This document shows, one piece after another, positions 39,797-48,898 of a stretch of DNA of 64,000 nucleotides. Source of the stretch: Rossellomorea vietnamensis (GTDB taxonomy: Bacteria > Bacillota > Bacilli > Bacillales > Bacillaceae_B); contig NZ_VTEI01000003.1 of assembly GCF_008180415.1 (NCBI RefSeq), positions 519,556 to 583,555 of the forward strand, in the 5' to 3' direction. Within the stretch, counting starts at the first letter, position 1. The number at the start of each line of letters is the position of its first letter. A model generated the notes under the pieces. The model searched no databases. It saw nothing but the letters and a program-made list of their open reading frames with translations, and was not told the origin of the DNA. A program made the translations under genes and the position numbers.

Positions 39797-39899
39797 TATT
39801 CTAAATTCTAACTACCTTTTGTAAGCCTTTACCATTCTATTCTAAATTAAAAATAGTATGAATGGAACAACTAACCTGAAAATTATTACTATTTGCTCA

Positions 39900-42017
39900 T
39901 CAGGAAGCAATTGTTGTATCACTCGGATTGCCGCAGACCGCTTTTTCAAGAAGTTCCGCCACATCCAGCGTTGATACATTATCTTCAACTTCCTTCGCTT
40001 TCGTACCATCTGACAGCATGGTCAGGCAGTAAGGACATCCTGAACTGATAACGGAAGGATTGGTTTCAAGCGCCTGTTCAGTCCTAGCAACATTGACACG
40101 GTGGCCCTTGTCTTCTTCCATCCACATCAAGCCGCCGCCGGCACCGCAGCACATTCCGTTTTGTCTGTTTCGTTCCATTTCAACGAGGCTGACGCCTGAG
40201 ATCGCTTTAAGGATTTCACGCGGCGGGTCATAGACTTCGTTGTATCTGCCAAGGTAGCAGGAGTCATGGAACGTGATCGTTTCATTAACTTCATATTGAG
40301 GCTTCAAGCGTCCTTCTCTCACAAGCTCGGCCAGCACCTCCGTGTGATGATACACTTCTGCTTCGAGGCCAAAGTCCGGATACTCATTTTTGAAAATGTT
40401 ATAAGCATGCGGGTCAATCGTGATGATTTTCTTCACTTCGTTCTTTTCGAATTCCGCAATGTTGCTTGTCGCAAGTTCCTGGAATAAGAATTCGTTACCC
40501 AATCGGCGCGGTGTATCCCCGGAGTTTTTCTCTTTATTTCCAAGGATTGCGAATTTCACATCCGCTTCGTTTAAAAGTTTTGCAAATGAAAGGGCGATTT
40601 TTTGGCTTCGATTATCGAAAGAGCCCATTGAACCCACCCAGAACAAGTATTCAAACTCTTCTCCGGCTTTCTTCATTTCCTTCACAGTCGGGATGTGAAC
40701 ATCTTCACGTCCCTCACGCCAGTTTTCACGCTCTTTGCGGTTAAGTCCCCAAGGATTTCCCTGGCGTTCGATATTCTGCATCGCACGCTGGGCGTCCGCA
40801 TCCATTTTACCTTCAGTCAGTACAAGATAACGGCGAAGGTCAATGATTTTATCAACATGTTCGTTCATTACCGGACATTGATCTTCACAGTTACGGCAAG
40901 TAGTACAAGCCCAGATTTCTTCTTCTGTGATAACATCTCCGATAAGGCTCGGGCTGTACTCAAGTGAAGCTGCTGCTTCTTCAGCACCCTGCCCGGCAGA
41001 AGCCATTGCCAGCTGGTTTCCTTTTGTATGATTGAATGCCATCGTTGGAACCCAAGGTTTTTTCGATGTAACCGCCGCCCCATGGTTCGTTAAATGGTCA
41101 CGAAGCTTAACGATCAAATCCATCGGTGACAGCATTTTGCCTGTGCCGGTAGCCGGACACATATTCGTACAGCGGCCGCACTCCACACACGCATAGAAAT
41201 CGATCATCTGCAGCTGATTGAATTCTTCAATTTTTCCTACACCGAAGCTTTCAGCTGATTCATCTTCAAAATCAATCGGACGCAGTTTCCCCGGATTGTC
41301 CAAACGCTGAAAATAAGTATTAGCCGGACCGGCAATCAAGTGAGCATGCTTGGACTGCGGAACATACACAAGGAATGCGAGCAGGAACAGCAAGTGAATC
41401 CACCAGGATACATAGAAAATGACGATGGAAGCTGTTTCACCAATCCAGCCAAGTCCTCCGGCAATTAATGACGCTACAGGTTCAGACCATCCCAGTTCAT
41501 GCTCGTGCCAGATCAGCCCCATACCGTTTCCGACAAGTACAGAAAGCATCAATCCGCCGATGAACAGCAGGACAAGCCCGGATTTGAATCCTCTCTTCAA
41601 TCTGACAAGCTTCTCAACGTAACGGCGGTGGAAAGCCCACACAACCGCAACAAGGATCATCAATGTAACGATCTCCTGGAAGAACGTGAATCCCGGATAC
41701 AGCGGGCCTAATGGCAGATGAGATCCCGGAGCCAGTCCCTTCCAAATGAAATCGATTGCCCCGAACTGCACCAAGATAAAGCCATAGAAAAACATGACGT
41801 GGATAATTCCGCTCTTTTTATCCTTTAAGAGCTTTTTCTGTCCAAAAACGTTAACAGCAATATTCTTCATTCTTTCTTTCACATTATTGTCGAACTCAGT
41901 CTTTTTCCCCAGCTTAATAAACTCGATCCTTGTCTTGACAACATATACAAACAAACCGACAGCGTAAGCGGTTACAAGAATGAATGCAATCCAGTTAATC
42001 CATAACAAAACATCCAT
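39900..42017 (-). CDS. ywjF: Membrane-bound heterodisulfide-reductase-like Fe-S oxidoreductase (YwjF)
   Basis: 705 residues. The N-terminal 220 residues hold about six transmembrane helices resembling a b-type cytochrome subunit. Two 4Fe-4S motifs follow (CVECGRCTNMCPATG near 279 and CTTCRNCEDQCP near 376), then two CCG cysteine-rich domains (HDSCYLGRYN and CCGAGGGLMWME). This architecture is that of proposed ETF:menaquinone oxidoreductases, which would pass electrons from the acyl-CoA dehydrogenases encoded nearby to the respiratory chain. That role is inferred from family and neighbours. Confidence 0.88.
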   Translation of the reverse strand: MDVLLWINWIAFILVTAYAVGLFVYVVKTRIEFIKLGKKTEFDNNVKERMKNIAVNVFGQKKLLKDKKSGIIHVMFFYGFILVQFGAIDFIWKGLAPGSHLPLGPLYPGFTFFQEIVTLMILVAVVWAFHRRYVEKLVRLKRGFKSGLVLLFIGGLMLSVLVGNGMGLIWHEHELGWSEPVASLIAGGLGWIGETASIVIFYVSWWIHLLFLLAFLVYVPQSKHAHLIAGPANTYFQRLDNPGKLRPIDFEDESAESFGVGKIEEFNQLQMIDFYACVECGRCTNMCPATGTGKMLSPMDLIVKLRDHLTNHGAAVTSKKPWVPTMAFNHTKGNQLAMASAGQGAEEAAASLEYSPSLIGDVITEEEIWACTTCRNCEDQCPVMNEHVDKIIDLRRYLVLTEGKMDADAQRAMQNIERQGNPWGLNRKERENWREGREDVHIPTVKEMKKAGEEFEYLFWVGSMGSFDNRSQKIALSFAKLLNEADVKFAILGNKEKNSGDTPRRLGNEFLFQELATSNIAEFEKNEVKKIITIDPHAYNIFKNEYPDFGLEAEVYHHTEVLAELVREGRLKPQYEVNETITFHDSCYLGRYNEVYDPPREILKAISGVSLVEMERNRQNGMCCGAGGGLMWMEEDKGHRVNVARTEQALETNPSVISSGCPYCLTMLSDGTKAKEVEDNVSTLDVAELLEKAVCGNPSDTTIAS

Positions 42018-42106
42018 CTTTCAGACTCCCCCTCTTCTTCGTGATTTCTTATCCCTTTGCCGCAAAATTTTAAAAGGAATTAATATTCAGAATGTTCCCT
42101 ACTCCC

Positions 42107-42134
42107 ATTATATACTGAATGAGCATTCAGTCAA
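42107..42134 (-). promoter_or_regulatory. ywjF promoter with a perfect palindromic operator in the spacer
   Basis: On the minus strand TTGACT (42129-42134), 16-nt spacer, TATAAT (42107-42112). The perfect 18-bp palindrome ACTGAATGAGCATTCAGT (42114-42131) covers the spacer and half of the -35, so a bound dimer would block RNA polymerase. The TetR-family regulator at 33638 is the nearest candidate. Confidence 0.65.
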
Positions 42135-42715
42135 TGATTTTCCTGCTGTTTTTTTGTCAATAATTTACGAGCTGAGTACAGCAAACCTTGTTACTTAGAG
42201 GATATGAAAGTTGATTTCCGCTACAGGTGTGCGACTCCGATCAACACAGCATATATTAGCCCAAAATAAGCTTTTGTAAGTAAGCTTATTACCTCAGGAC
42301 ATATGAGCCTTACTACTACAGCTGATTTGCAGCTCCCTAGAACTAGATCTGTGATTCAACACCTGACCTTATGAAATTCTACTATTTTCATTAACACAGC
42401 ACCGGCACCTCTTCGTACATACCTCCACCCAATTGACTCTGCTTAAGCACAAAAATCTTTCTTTCAAATTAATCCGTTCTCACTCCCCTTTTATGTTACT
42501 CAACCCAATCTTCCCCAAGAAAGCTGCAGAACTCCTAGCATGTTTCTCAATTCTGAAACGAGCTCTTATCTTACATTACAAAGTCAACGAAATTTTTTTC
42601 GCCTTTATTGTTGCTTTCCCTTCCACATACGTTTGCAACAAGCTTATAAAGGGGAAAAGATGAATAAAGGATAATTGGACATACTAATCCTTATCAGTAA
42701 TGAAAGAGTGATACT
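42135..42715. other. Gene-free spacer between ywjF and clsB
   Basis: A truncated family F copy begins at about 42206 (GTTGATTTCCGCTACAGG, then GCGACTCCGATCAACAC). The remaining sequence is AT-rich; a 76-codon plus-strand frame at 42433-42663 lacks a ribosome site and looks random. A weak TTGGAC-N17-TAATGA promoter lies just before clsB. Confidence 0.4.
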
Positions 42716-43918
42716 ATGTGGATTTTAACCATTTTTATTATATTGGCGGCCATCGTACTGTGGTGCATATTGGACTTTCACTTTGGAAGGAAAGCTTTTG
42801 TCAGGACAGCCTATAGGCGTGATTACCAAAAGAGGCAAAGTGATATGGAGCTTATATCAACTGGGCCTGCTTTTTTTAAAAGGTTGTTTGCTGATATAAA
42901 AGAAGCGACTTCCTCCATTCACTGCCTCTTCTATATCGTTGAGAATGACCATTTGGGACGGCAGTTTTTTGACCTGCTTAAGCAGAAAGCCAAAGAAGGC
43001 GTGGAAGTACGGCTTTTGATGGACCGGGTCGGAAGTTTCAAAATTAAAAAGAAAATGGTAAATGAATTGCAGGATAATGGCATAGCTGTTTACTTTGCCG
43101 AAAAGCCGAAGCTTCCTTACCTTTTCTTCTCTACTCAGCAAAGGAACCATCGGAAAATTACCGTTTTAGATGGAAAAATTGGATACCTTGGGGGTTATAA
43201 TGTCGGCAAAGCCTATATCGATGAGGACCCCAAGCTTTCTCCCTGGAGAGATTATCACATGAGAATCATTGGAGAAGGAACGTCTGATCTCCAAAGGGAG
43301 TTTGGCGTGGATTGGAAGCGGGCAACCGGCGAGGACATCATCAATAAGCCCGACTATTTTCCTTCAGATTTGAAAAAAGGCGCTATGGAACACCGCTTCT
43401 TTCCTTCAGAAGGATTCAAGATTGAAAGCCAGTTTGTTGAGTTCATAAGCACAGCCAAAAAATCGATTTTCATCGGCACTCCCTACTTTATTCCTTCCGA
43501 GGAAGTGATGGATGCGCTGATCAAGGCATTGAACCGCGGAATAAAAATTACGATTGTAAGTCCTGAAAAACCCGATCATCCCTTGGTCAAGGAAGCTTCA
43601 TTTAAATATTTCCGAAAACTAATCCCCTTAGGCGCAGATATCTTTCACTATCAGACCGGCTTTTATCATTCAAAATTAATTATTCTCGATGATGAATTCT
43701 GCGACATTGGAACCGCAAATTTTGACCTAAGGAGCTTTTACGTAAATCTGGAGCTGAATAACTTCACGTATACCCAATCCTTTGTTGATGAAGTACGCCG
43801 TGAAGTCCAGAAGGATATCGAAGGATCAAAAAAAGTTTCATTGAATGAGCTTAATTCTGTCAGCATATTCACCAGATTTAAAGAAGGACTCGCTTCTCTG
43901 GTTTCGATATTATTATAA
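42716..43918 (+). CDS. clsB: Cardiolipin synthase (YwjE/ClsB type)
   Basis: Condenses two phosphatidylglycerols to cardiolipin. 400 residues: one N-terminal transmembrane helix (WILTIFIILAAIVLWCIL, 2-19), then two phospholipase D domains with HKD motifs HRKITVLDGKIGYLGG (about 143-158) and HSKLIILDDEFCDIGTANFD (about 321-340). A single membrane helix is typical of the minor cardiolipin synthase YwjE. It heads a plus-strand group with uvsE and a PP-loop ATPase. Confidence 0.94.
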   Translation: MWILTIFIILAAIVLWCILDFHFGRKAFVRTAYRRDYQKRQSDMELISTGPAFFKRLFADIKEATSSIHCLFYIVENDHLGRQFFDLLKQKAKEGVEVRLLMDRVGSFKIKKKMVNELQDNGIAVYFAEKPKLPYLFFSTQQRNHRKITVLDGKIGYLGGYNVGKAYIDEDPKLSPWRDYHMRIIGEGTSDLQREFGVDWKRATGEDIINKPDYFPSDLKKGAMEHRFFPSEGFKIESQFVEFISTAKKSIFIGTPYFIPSEEVMDALIKALNRGIKITIVSPEKPDHPLVKEASFKYFRKLIPLGADIFHYQTGFYHSKLIILDDEFCDIGTANFDLRSFYVNLELNNFTYTQSFVDEVRREVQKDIEGSKKVSLNELNSVSIFTRFKEGLASLVSILL

Positions 43919-43919
43919 T

Positions 43920-43949
43920 AACCCTCCAATAGTGAGGGTGAATTTTTTT
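43920..43949 (+). terminator. Hairpin between clsB and uvsE
   Basis: ACCCTC and GAGGGT close a 7-nt loop, followed by GAATTTTTTT. It lies directly past the clsB stop and 25 nt before uvsE, so it may allow partial readthrough. Confidence 0.65.
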
Positions 43950-43963
43950 CCGGGAGTGAAACG

Positions 43964-44917
43964 ATGCAGCTACGACTTGGATTTGTTGCCAATGCCCTGT
44001 CCCTATGGGATGCAAGCCCCTCCAAGACGATGACATTCAAGAGATACGGGGAGCTTTCAGAAGAGGAACGGAATAGGAAGCTCCTTGAGGTGACATCAGC
44101 AAACTTGGAACACACGAAAAGGATTCTTTATTATCTGGCTTCACATGAAATCCCCCTTTATCGGATGTCGAGCTCCATGGTTCCGCTGGCCACGCATCCT
44201 GAGGTCAAATGGGATTTCGTTTCTCCTTTTAAAGAAGAGTGGAAGGAACTTGGCCGCTTAATCAAGAAGTTCAATATACGGACCAGCTACCATCCAAACC
44301 AATTTACCTTGTTTACAAGCCCTAAGGAATCTGTGACGGATAATGCGGTCGAGGATATGGTCTTTCACTACAAAATGCTTGAAGCCATGGACGTTCACGA
44401 GCAGTCGCTGATCAACATACATATCGGCGGAACCTATGGCAATAAGGAAGAAGCCTTGGCCCGGTTTCATCAAAACCTGCAAAAGCTTCCTTCTCATGTT
44501 AAAGAAATCATGACCCTTGAGAATGATGATAAAACCTATACTGTCGAGGAAACCCTCGAAGTGTGTGAAAAAGAAGGGATCCCTATGATTCTCGATGTCC
44601 ATCATCATCAAGCAAATCAAAGCTCTGAGCCGCTGCAAACGTATTTACCGAGAATTTTCGACACATGGAAACACCGGGATCTCCGCCCGAAAATCCATGT
44701 GTCCTCACCTAAATCTGAAAAAGCTTTCCGTTCCCATGCGGATAATGTGGATATCGACTTCGTTCTGTCTTACTTGAAGATGTTGAAAGAGCTGGATGAG
44801 GACACCGATATCATGATTGAAGCGAAGAATAAAGATATCGCCATGTTGAAATTGACCGAAGATATCGCAAAAATCCGCGGAGTGAAAAGAGTAGGCGGCG
44901 GCACCTTGAATTGGTAA
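43964..44917 (+). CDS. uvsE: UV DNA damage endonuclease UvsE
   Basis: Nicks DNA 5' to cyclobutane dimers and 6-4 photoproducts. 317 residues, TIM-barrel family. MQLRLGFVANALSLWDASPS at the start, TSYHPNQFTLF, NIHIGGTYGNKE, LDVHHHQAN (metal His) and KIHVSSPKS are family segments. B. subtilis ywjD (uvsE) also follows clsB. It is 15 nt ahead of the next gene, so both are probably cotranscribed. Confidence 0.95.
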   Translation: MQLRLGFVANALSLWDASPSKTMTFKRYGELSEEERNRKLLEVTSANLEHTKRILYYLASHEIPLYRMSSSMVPLATHPEVKWDFVSPFKEEWKELGRLIKKFNIRTSYHPNQFTLFTSPKESVTDNAVEDMVFHYKMLEAMDVHEQSLINIHIGGTYGNKEEALARFHQNLQKLPSHVKEIMTLENDDKTYTVEETLEVCEKEGIPMILDVHHHQANQSSEPLQTYLPRIFDTWKHRDLRPKIHVSSPKSEKAFRSHADNVDIDFVLSYLKMLKELDEDTDIMIEAKNKDIAMLKLTEDIAKIRGVKRVGGGTLNW

Positions 44918-44932
44918 CAGAAAGGATACGAT

Positions 44933-45595
44933 ATGAAAAAGAATATTTGCTTATCGTGGAGCGGCGGACGCGACAGCATGGTCATGCTCGACCGTCTCCA
45001 CTACTCCCCAGAATGGAACCCTGCCAGGCTGTTGACCACACTGGCAGAAGAAGAACAACGGGTCATGATGCACGATATCCCGCTTCCCCTTCTAAAAAAA
45101 CAGTCAGAAGCTCTGAACCTTCCCCTGCTTCCGGTATTAATGAAACAGGGAGCCGGCAATGAAGAATACGAAGCTGGCATGAGCTCCGCATTGGGATCAC
45201 TTAGTGCCCAGGTAATTCAAGCGGTGGCTTTCGGCGATATCTATCTAAAAGATATTAGAGCATACCGGGAAAGTCAGATGAGTCAAACTCAGCTGGAACC
45301 CGTTTTTCCTCTATGGGGAGATACGACCTCAAACTTAAGCCGGGAGTTCATTGAAAAAGGCTACAAAGCCATTTTAATCTGTGTGGACGAATCCCAGCTC
45401 GACCCCTCTTTCCTCGGCCGGGAATACGATGAAGACCTGCTGCGTGATCTGCCAAGCAGTGTCGACCCCTGCGGAGAAAACGGCGAATTCCATACATTTG
45501 TCTATGATGGCCCGCTGTTTAAGAAGCCAGTCGAATTCAACAAGCTAGAAACCATCAAAAAGTTTGAAAGGTTTCATTATTTGCATGTTGAATAA
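44933..45595 (+). CDS. PP-loop ATPase of the diphthine-ammonia ligase (DUF71/ATP_bind_4) family
   Basis: 220 residues. An N-type ATP pyrophosphatase PP-loop SWSGGRDS is at 9-16 (usually SGGKDS), followed by LDRLHYSPEW and IPLPLLKKQSEAL, which resemble the archaeal and eukaryotic amidoligase that completes diphthamide. Bacteria lack diphthamide, so the substrate here is unknown. The C-terminus CGENGEFHTFVYDGPLF is a strong family signature. It follows uvsE by 15 nt and ends in a family B array. Confidence 0.85.
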   Translation: MKKNICLSWSGGRDSMVMLDRLHYSPEWNPARLLTTLAEEEQRVMMHDIPLPLLKKQSEALNLPLLPVLMKQGAGNEEYEAGMSSALGSLSAQVIQAVAFGDIYLKDIRAYRESQMSQTQLEPVFPLWGDTTSNLSREFIEKGYKAILICVDESQLDPSFLGREYDEDLLRDLPSSVDPCGENGEFHTFVYDGPLFKKPVEFNKLETIKKFERFHYLHVE

Positions 45596-45716
45596 AAAGC
45601 GGAAAGGCCCTGATCAGCCCCGACAGGCAAATGTTCCAAAGAGAAAAAAAGGCGGGCTTTCCTTTTATTCTCTTTGGGTTATTTGACCCCGAGGGGCTGG
45701 GCCTTGGAGCTGGATT
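45594..45716 (+). repeat. Family B structured element (B2)
   Basis: Begins at the stop codon of the PP-loop gene (TAAAAAGCGG). Outer stem AAGGCCC/GGGCCTT, inner stem AAAGAGAA/TTCTCTTT, right end GGAGCTGGATT. It is separated from the next copy by GACT. Confidence 0.9.
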
Positions 45717-45720
45717 GACT

Positions 45721-45868
45721 AAAAAGCGGAAGCGGCCGTTCAGCGCCGTACAGATTTATGGGATCTCGCATGAGATAAAGGAAACACGACGAACGCAGTG
45801 AGTCGATGTTGACTTATCGCAAGGAGAGAGACCAAAATCTGCTAGGCGCTGGCCGCTGGAGCTGGATT
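45721..45868 (+). repeat. Family B element with alternative central module (B3, type B')
   Basis: It has the same ends AAAAAGCGG and GGAGCTGGATT and outer stem AGCGGCC/GGCCGCT, but a different middle: TGAGATAAAGGAAACACGAC and CTTATCGCAAGGAG. The inner stem CAGATTT/AAATCTG is replaced by another pairing in the second B' copy at 59197-59348. Confidence 0.85.
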
Positions 45869-45872
45869 GACT

Positions 45873-45927
45873 AAAAAGCGGAAATGCCCTGATCAGCCCC
45901 GACAGGCAAATGTTCCATAGCGAAAAA
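45873..45927 (+). repeat. Truncated family B element (B4)
   Basis: Left half only (AAAAAGCGGAAATGCCCTG to GTTCCATAGCG), after the linker GACT. It is followed by an unrelated terminator. Confidence 0.7.
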
Positions 45928-45935
45928 TATAGTCG

Positions 45936-45967
45936 AACCCCCCGGCGGAATCATCTGCCGGGGGGTT
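45936..45967 (+). terminator. Terminator downstream of the clsB-uvsE-PP-loop group
   Basis: AACCCCCCGGC and GCCGGGGGGTT form a strong GC-rich stem followed by TTGG. The rest of 45596-46064 is the family B array. Confidence 0.7.
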
Positions 45968-46064
45968 TTGGTATCAAGGGAGAAATCTTTGCTGCATCTC
46001 GGCTTGGCCTGATCAGCTTTTGGAATTGCTCCCATTATTGAGGAAGGCTTCTCCCGCCTGCCAC

Positions 46065-46247
46065 TTATTTCATCATCGACTCAATCATCGGCTGTGCCCA
46101 GGCGTACACTTTAAAGCCAAGGTAAATACCGATGATTCCTGCCACCCCAGCAAAAGCCGGCGGTGCCGGGATCGGCAGTTTAAAAAGAGCAAATATGAAG
46201 CCGACAATAAAGCCTGTTAATATTGCTAATAATACTGTTTTCATCAT
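46065..46247 (-). CDS. XapX-domain (DUF1427) small membrane protein
   Basis: 60 residues with two hydrophobic helices (TVLLAILTGFIVGFIFALF and AFAGVAGIIGIYLGFKVY) separated by KLPIPAPPA. This P-rich turn and the IIGIYLG segment are typical of the XapX family, whose role is unknown. GGAGG lies before a double ATG, so the start may be three bases shorter. Probably monocistronic. Confidence 0.8.
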   Translation of the reverse strand: MMKTVLLAILTGFIVGFIFALFKLPIPAPPAFAGVAGIIGIYLGFKVYAWAQPMIESMMK

Positions 46248-46346
46248 GAAACCTCCATCGTTGTCTATGTTCCTAGGTTACCCAATGAAGGGCAAACTAT
46301 TTTCCATATAACAGATCCGTATCATGGTGTGATTTCATGGTGCTAT

Positions 46347-46469
46347 AAAAAGCGCAAGCGCCCTGATCAGCCCCGACAGGCAAATGTTCCCCGGAGAAAA
46401 AAAGGCGGGCTTTCCTTTTATTCTCCGGGGGTTATTTGACCCCGAGGGGCTGGGCGCTGGAGCTGGATT
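46347..46469 (+). repeat. Family B structured element (B5)
   Basis: Outer stem AGCGCCC/GGGCGCT and inner stem CCCCGGAGAA/TTCTCCGGGG, both changed in concert relative to other copies. It is the main content of the XapX-argS spacer (46248-46581). Confidence 0.9.
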
Positions 46470-46521
46470 CAGAAATACACTTCCTAATTTTCGAATTGAA
46501 AATTTTATACTTTCTATCTTT

Positions 46522-46563
46522 AAAAAAAGACGGTGAAGCACGCTCTTCAGCCGTCTTTTTTTA
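46522..46563 (-). terminator. Terminator of argS
   Basis: AAAGACGG and CCGTCTTT close a hairpin whose inner TGAAG/CTTCA also pairs; seven T follow on the minus strand. Confidence 0.85.
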
Positions 46564-46581
46564 TAAGTTGTATGTTGGCTA

Positions 46582-48252
46582 TTACATCTTATCTGGAGCA
46601 GACACGCCTATTAGTTTCAGCGCGTTTTTCATTGTGATGCGCACCGCTTTGATCAAGGACAAGCGGGCTTTCGTCAATTCCGGATTCTCCATATCCAACA
46701 CCTTCTCTGCATTGTAGAAGCTGTGGAATGTGGATGCCAGCTCATTGATATAGTTAGCGATGCGGTGCGGTGTCCGCTTTTCAGCAGCATCCGCAACGAT
46801 TCCCGGGAAATCTCCCAGTTTTTTCAGCAGCTCGATTGTTTTTTCAGCTTTCAGAAGGGAGTGGTCCGCACCCTCTTCAAAACTGATTCCCTGTTCTTCC
46901 GCCTGGCGCAGGATACTGCAAATGCGGGCATGAGCGTATTGCGCATAATACACAGGATTTTCATTCGACTGGGACACAGCAAGGTCAAGGTCGAAATCCA
47001 TATGGGTATCGGCACTTCTCATCGCAAAGAAGTAACGTACTGCATCAAGGCCTACTTCTTCCACCAGGTCACGCATCGTCACAGCCTTTCCTGTACGTTT
47101 GCTCATCTTCATTTTTTCACCGTTTTTAAACAAGTGGACAAGCTGAATCACTTCAACCTCTAATTGATCACGGTTATAGCCAAGCGCCTCAATAGCCGCC
47201 TTCATCCGTGGAATGTATCCGTGATGGTCAGCTCCCCAGATATTGATCAAAATATCATGTCCACGCTCGAACTTATCGCGGTGGTAAGAGATATCCGGTG
47301 TCAAATAAGTGTACGTACCATCATTCTTGATCAGCACGCGGTCCTTATCATCGCCCAATTCAGTGGAGCGGAACCAGGTTGCACCGCCTTCTTCAAATAC
47401 ATGATTGTTGTCTCTGAGTGCTTTTAAAGCATCATCGATTTTGCCATTTTCATAAAGCGATGTTTCAGAGTACCAGACATCAAACGGCACACGAAAATCT
47501 TCTAGATCTTTTTTTAATTTCTCCATTTCATATTTCAAGCCGTACTCACGGAAAAATGTATAGCGCTCTTCTTCAGGAGATTCGATATATTTATCACCGA
47601 ATTCTTCCGCCAGCTTTTTCCCGATGCCGACAATATCAACACCCTGGTAGCCGTCTTCAGGAACCGCCTTGTCATGGCCCACTGCCTGGAAATAACGCGC
47701 TTCAACAGATAATGCCAGATTGTGGATCTGATTACCAGCATCATTGATATAGTACTCACGGGTTACTTTATAGCCTGCCTTATCAAGCACATTGCACAGG
47801 GAGTCACCAACAGAAGCTCCGCGGGCATGTCCAAGGTGCAAATCACCAGTCGGGTTGGCCGAAACAAACTCGACGTTGATTCTTTCTCCTTTGCCTGCCT
47901 CTGACCGTCCGTACTCATCCCCGGCTTGCAAAACGTTTGCGACCAATTCTGTCAGATACTCATTTCTCATGAAAAAATTGATGAATCCAGGGCCGGCAAT
48001 ATCGATTTTTTCAATCGATGCTTCTCCCTGATCGATATTCGCCGCAATCTCATCCGCAATCATTCGCGGAGCTTTCTTCGCGACACGTGCAAGTTGCATC
48101 GCCATGTTAGTCGAGTAATCTCCATGTGACTTTTCCTTTGGTGTTTCCAAAATAACATCAGGCAGTTGATCTTCCGTCGCCAGTCCCGCTTTCAGGACCG
48201 CCGCTCTGATCTCTGATTTTAATTTCTCTTGTACTTTTTCTGCGATATTCAT
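46582..48252 (-). CDS. argS: Arginyl-tRNA synthetase
   Basis: Charges tRNA-Arg. 556 residues, class I. An N-terminal additional domain (1 to about 110) recognises the tRNA, the HIGH motif is HLGH in [13 protein letters not shown] (about 134-146), KMSK lies in [10 protein letters not shown], and a DALR anticodon-binding domain forms the C-terminus. Its ATG overlaps the ywiB stop codon by one base (TAATG), giving translational coupling. No T-box leader was seen. Confidence 0.98.
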   Translation of the reverse strand: MNIAEKVQEKLKSEIRAAVLKAGLATEDQLPDVILETPKEKSHGDYSTNMAMQLARVAKKAPRMIADEIAANIDQGEASIEKIDIAGPGFINFFMRNEYLTELVANVLQAGDEYGRSEAGKGERINVEFVSANPTGDLHLGHARGASVGDSLCNVLDKAGYKVTREYYINDAGNQIHNLALSVEARYFQAVGHDKAVPEDGYQGVDIVGIGKKLAEEFGDKYIESPEEERYTFFREYGLKYEMEKLKKDLEDFRVPFDVWYSETSLYENGKIDDALKALRDNNHVFEEGGATWFRSTELGDDKDRVLIKNDGTYTYLTPDISYHRDKFERGHDILINIWGADHHGYIPRMKAAIEALGYNRDQLEVEVIQLVHLFKNGEKMKMSKRTGKAVTMRDLVEEVGLDAVRYFFAMRSADTHMDFDLDLAVSQSNENPVYYAQYAHARICSILRQAEEQGISFEEGADHSLLKAEKTIELLKKLGDFPGIVADAAEKRTPHRIANYINELASTFHSFYNAEKVLDMENPELTKARLSLIKAVRITMKNALKLIGVSAPDKM

Positions 48253-48710
48253 TACTCTCTTCCTTCCTCCTTGTACGAAATATTCATCTCATACTTTCCA
48301 ACCGGGTTTCCCTGCATAAATAACTGATAGGCCAATCTTATTTCACCGTGGTTCCGGGTTCTATCCGCAGTGTGTGTCAATTTAGATGTTTTTGTCGTGA
48401 TCATCAACGTTCCAAGCTGGCTTTCATAAGAGCCGGCCAGCTCTTCGTCCTCCTTGAAAACCATCCTCATCTTCACCGCTCCGCTGCGCAAGATCAAAGC
48501 TTCTTCGCCTTGTTTCATCTTGACGATTGTATGTATCGTTCCTTCTTCTTGAACTTCATCATATTTCAGGAAAAATGAATCTCCTTTTTCATAGTATCTG
48601 CCATCTGAGAACAATTCAAAAGAGTCTATTTCCTCACCATGCTGTATGCGGGTTTTCAAGTGAATTTTGACCTCAGTCTGTTCAATTCCTCCACCTTTCA
48701 AACCTCTCAC
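48252..48710 (-). CDS. ywiB: DUF1934 family protein YwiB
   Basis: 152 residues, a predicted small beta-barrel (calycin-like) protein of unknown function that precedes argS in Bacillus. Segments [19 protein letters not shown] and the closing [20 protein letters not shown] fit the family. The start is uncertain: GTG at 48710 has AAAGGAT very close, and a TTG three codons further in is an alternative. One-base overlap with argS. Confidence 0.85.
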   Translation of the reverse strand: MRGLKGGGIEQTEVKIHLKTRIQHGEEIDSFELFSDGRYYEKGDSFFLKYDEVQEEGTIHTIVKMKQGEEALILRSGAVKMRMVFKEDEELAGSYESQLGTLMITTKTSKLTHTADRTRNHGEIRLAYQLFMQGNPVGKYEMNISYKEEGRE

Positions 48711-48898
48711 ATCCTTTGTAAAATTTGGCTCGCCCTAAACGTACGTCCTTAACCCATTAAGTATATGAACAATCGGTTAAAATTGCAATGAAACGGGCGG
48801 AATTCGGTTATTTCTGATACTTTCCAAGTGGCTGCAGCGCTTCTGAAACGGGTCTGGCTTCTCCAACGTGATTGCTTCACCTTTGACTCGATTTAGAG

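Noticed and set aside
42433..42663. 76-codon plus-strand open frame
   Set aside because: No ribosome site, lies in a decayed spacer, composition unlike the neighbouring genes.
42660..42715. SigG promoter before clsB
   Set aside because: CATACTA matches a SigG -10, but the only TGAATA-like -35 is 13 nt away, too close.
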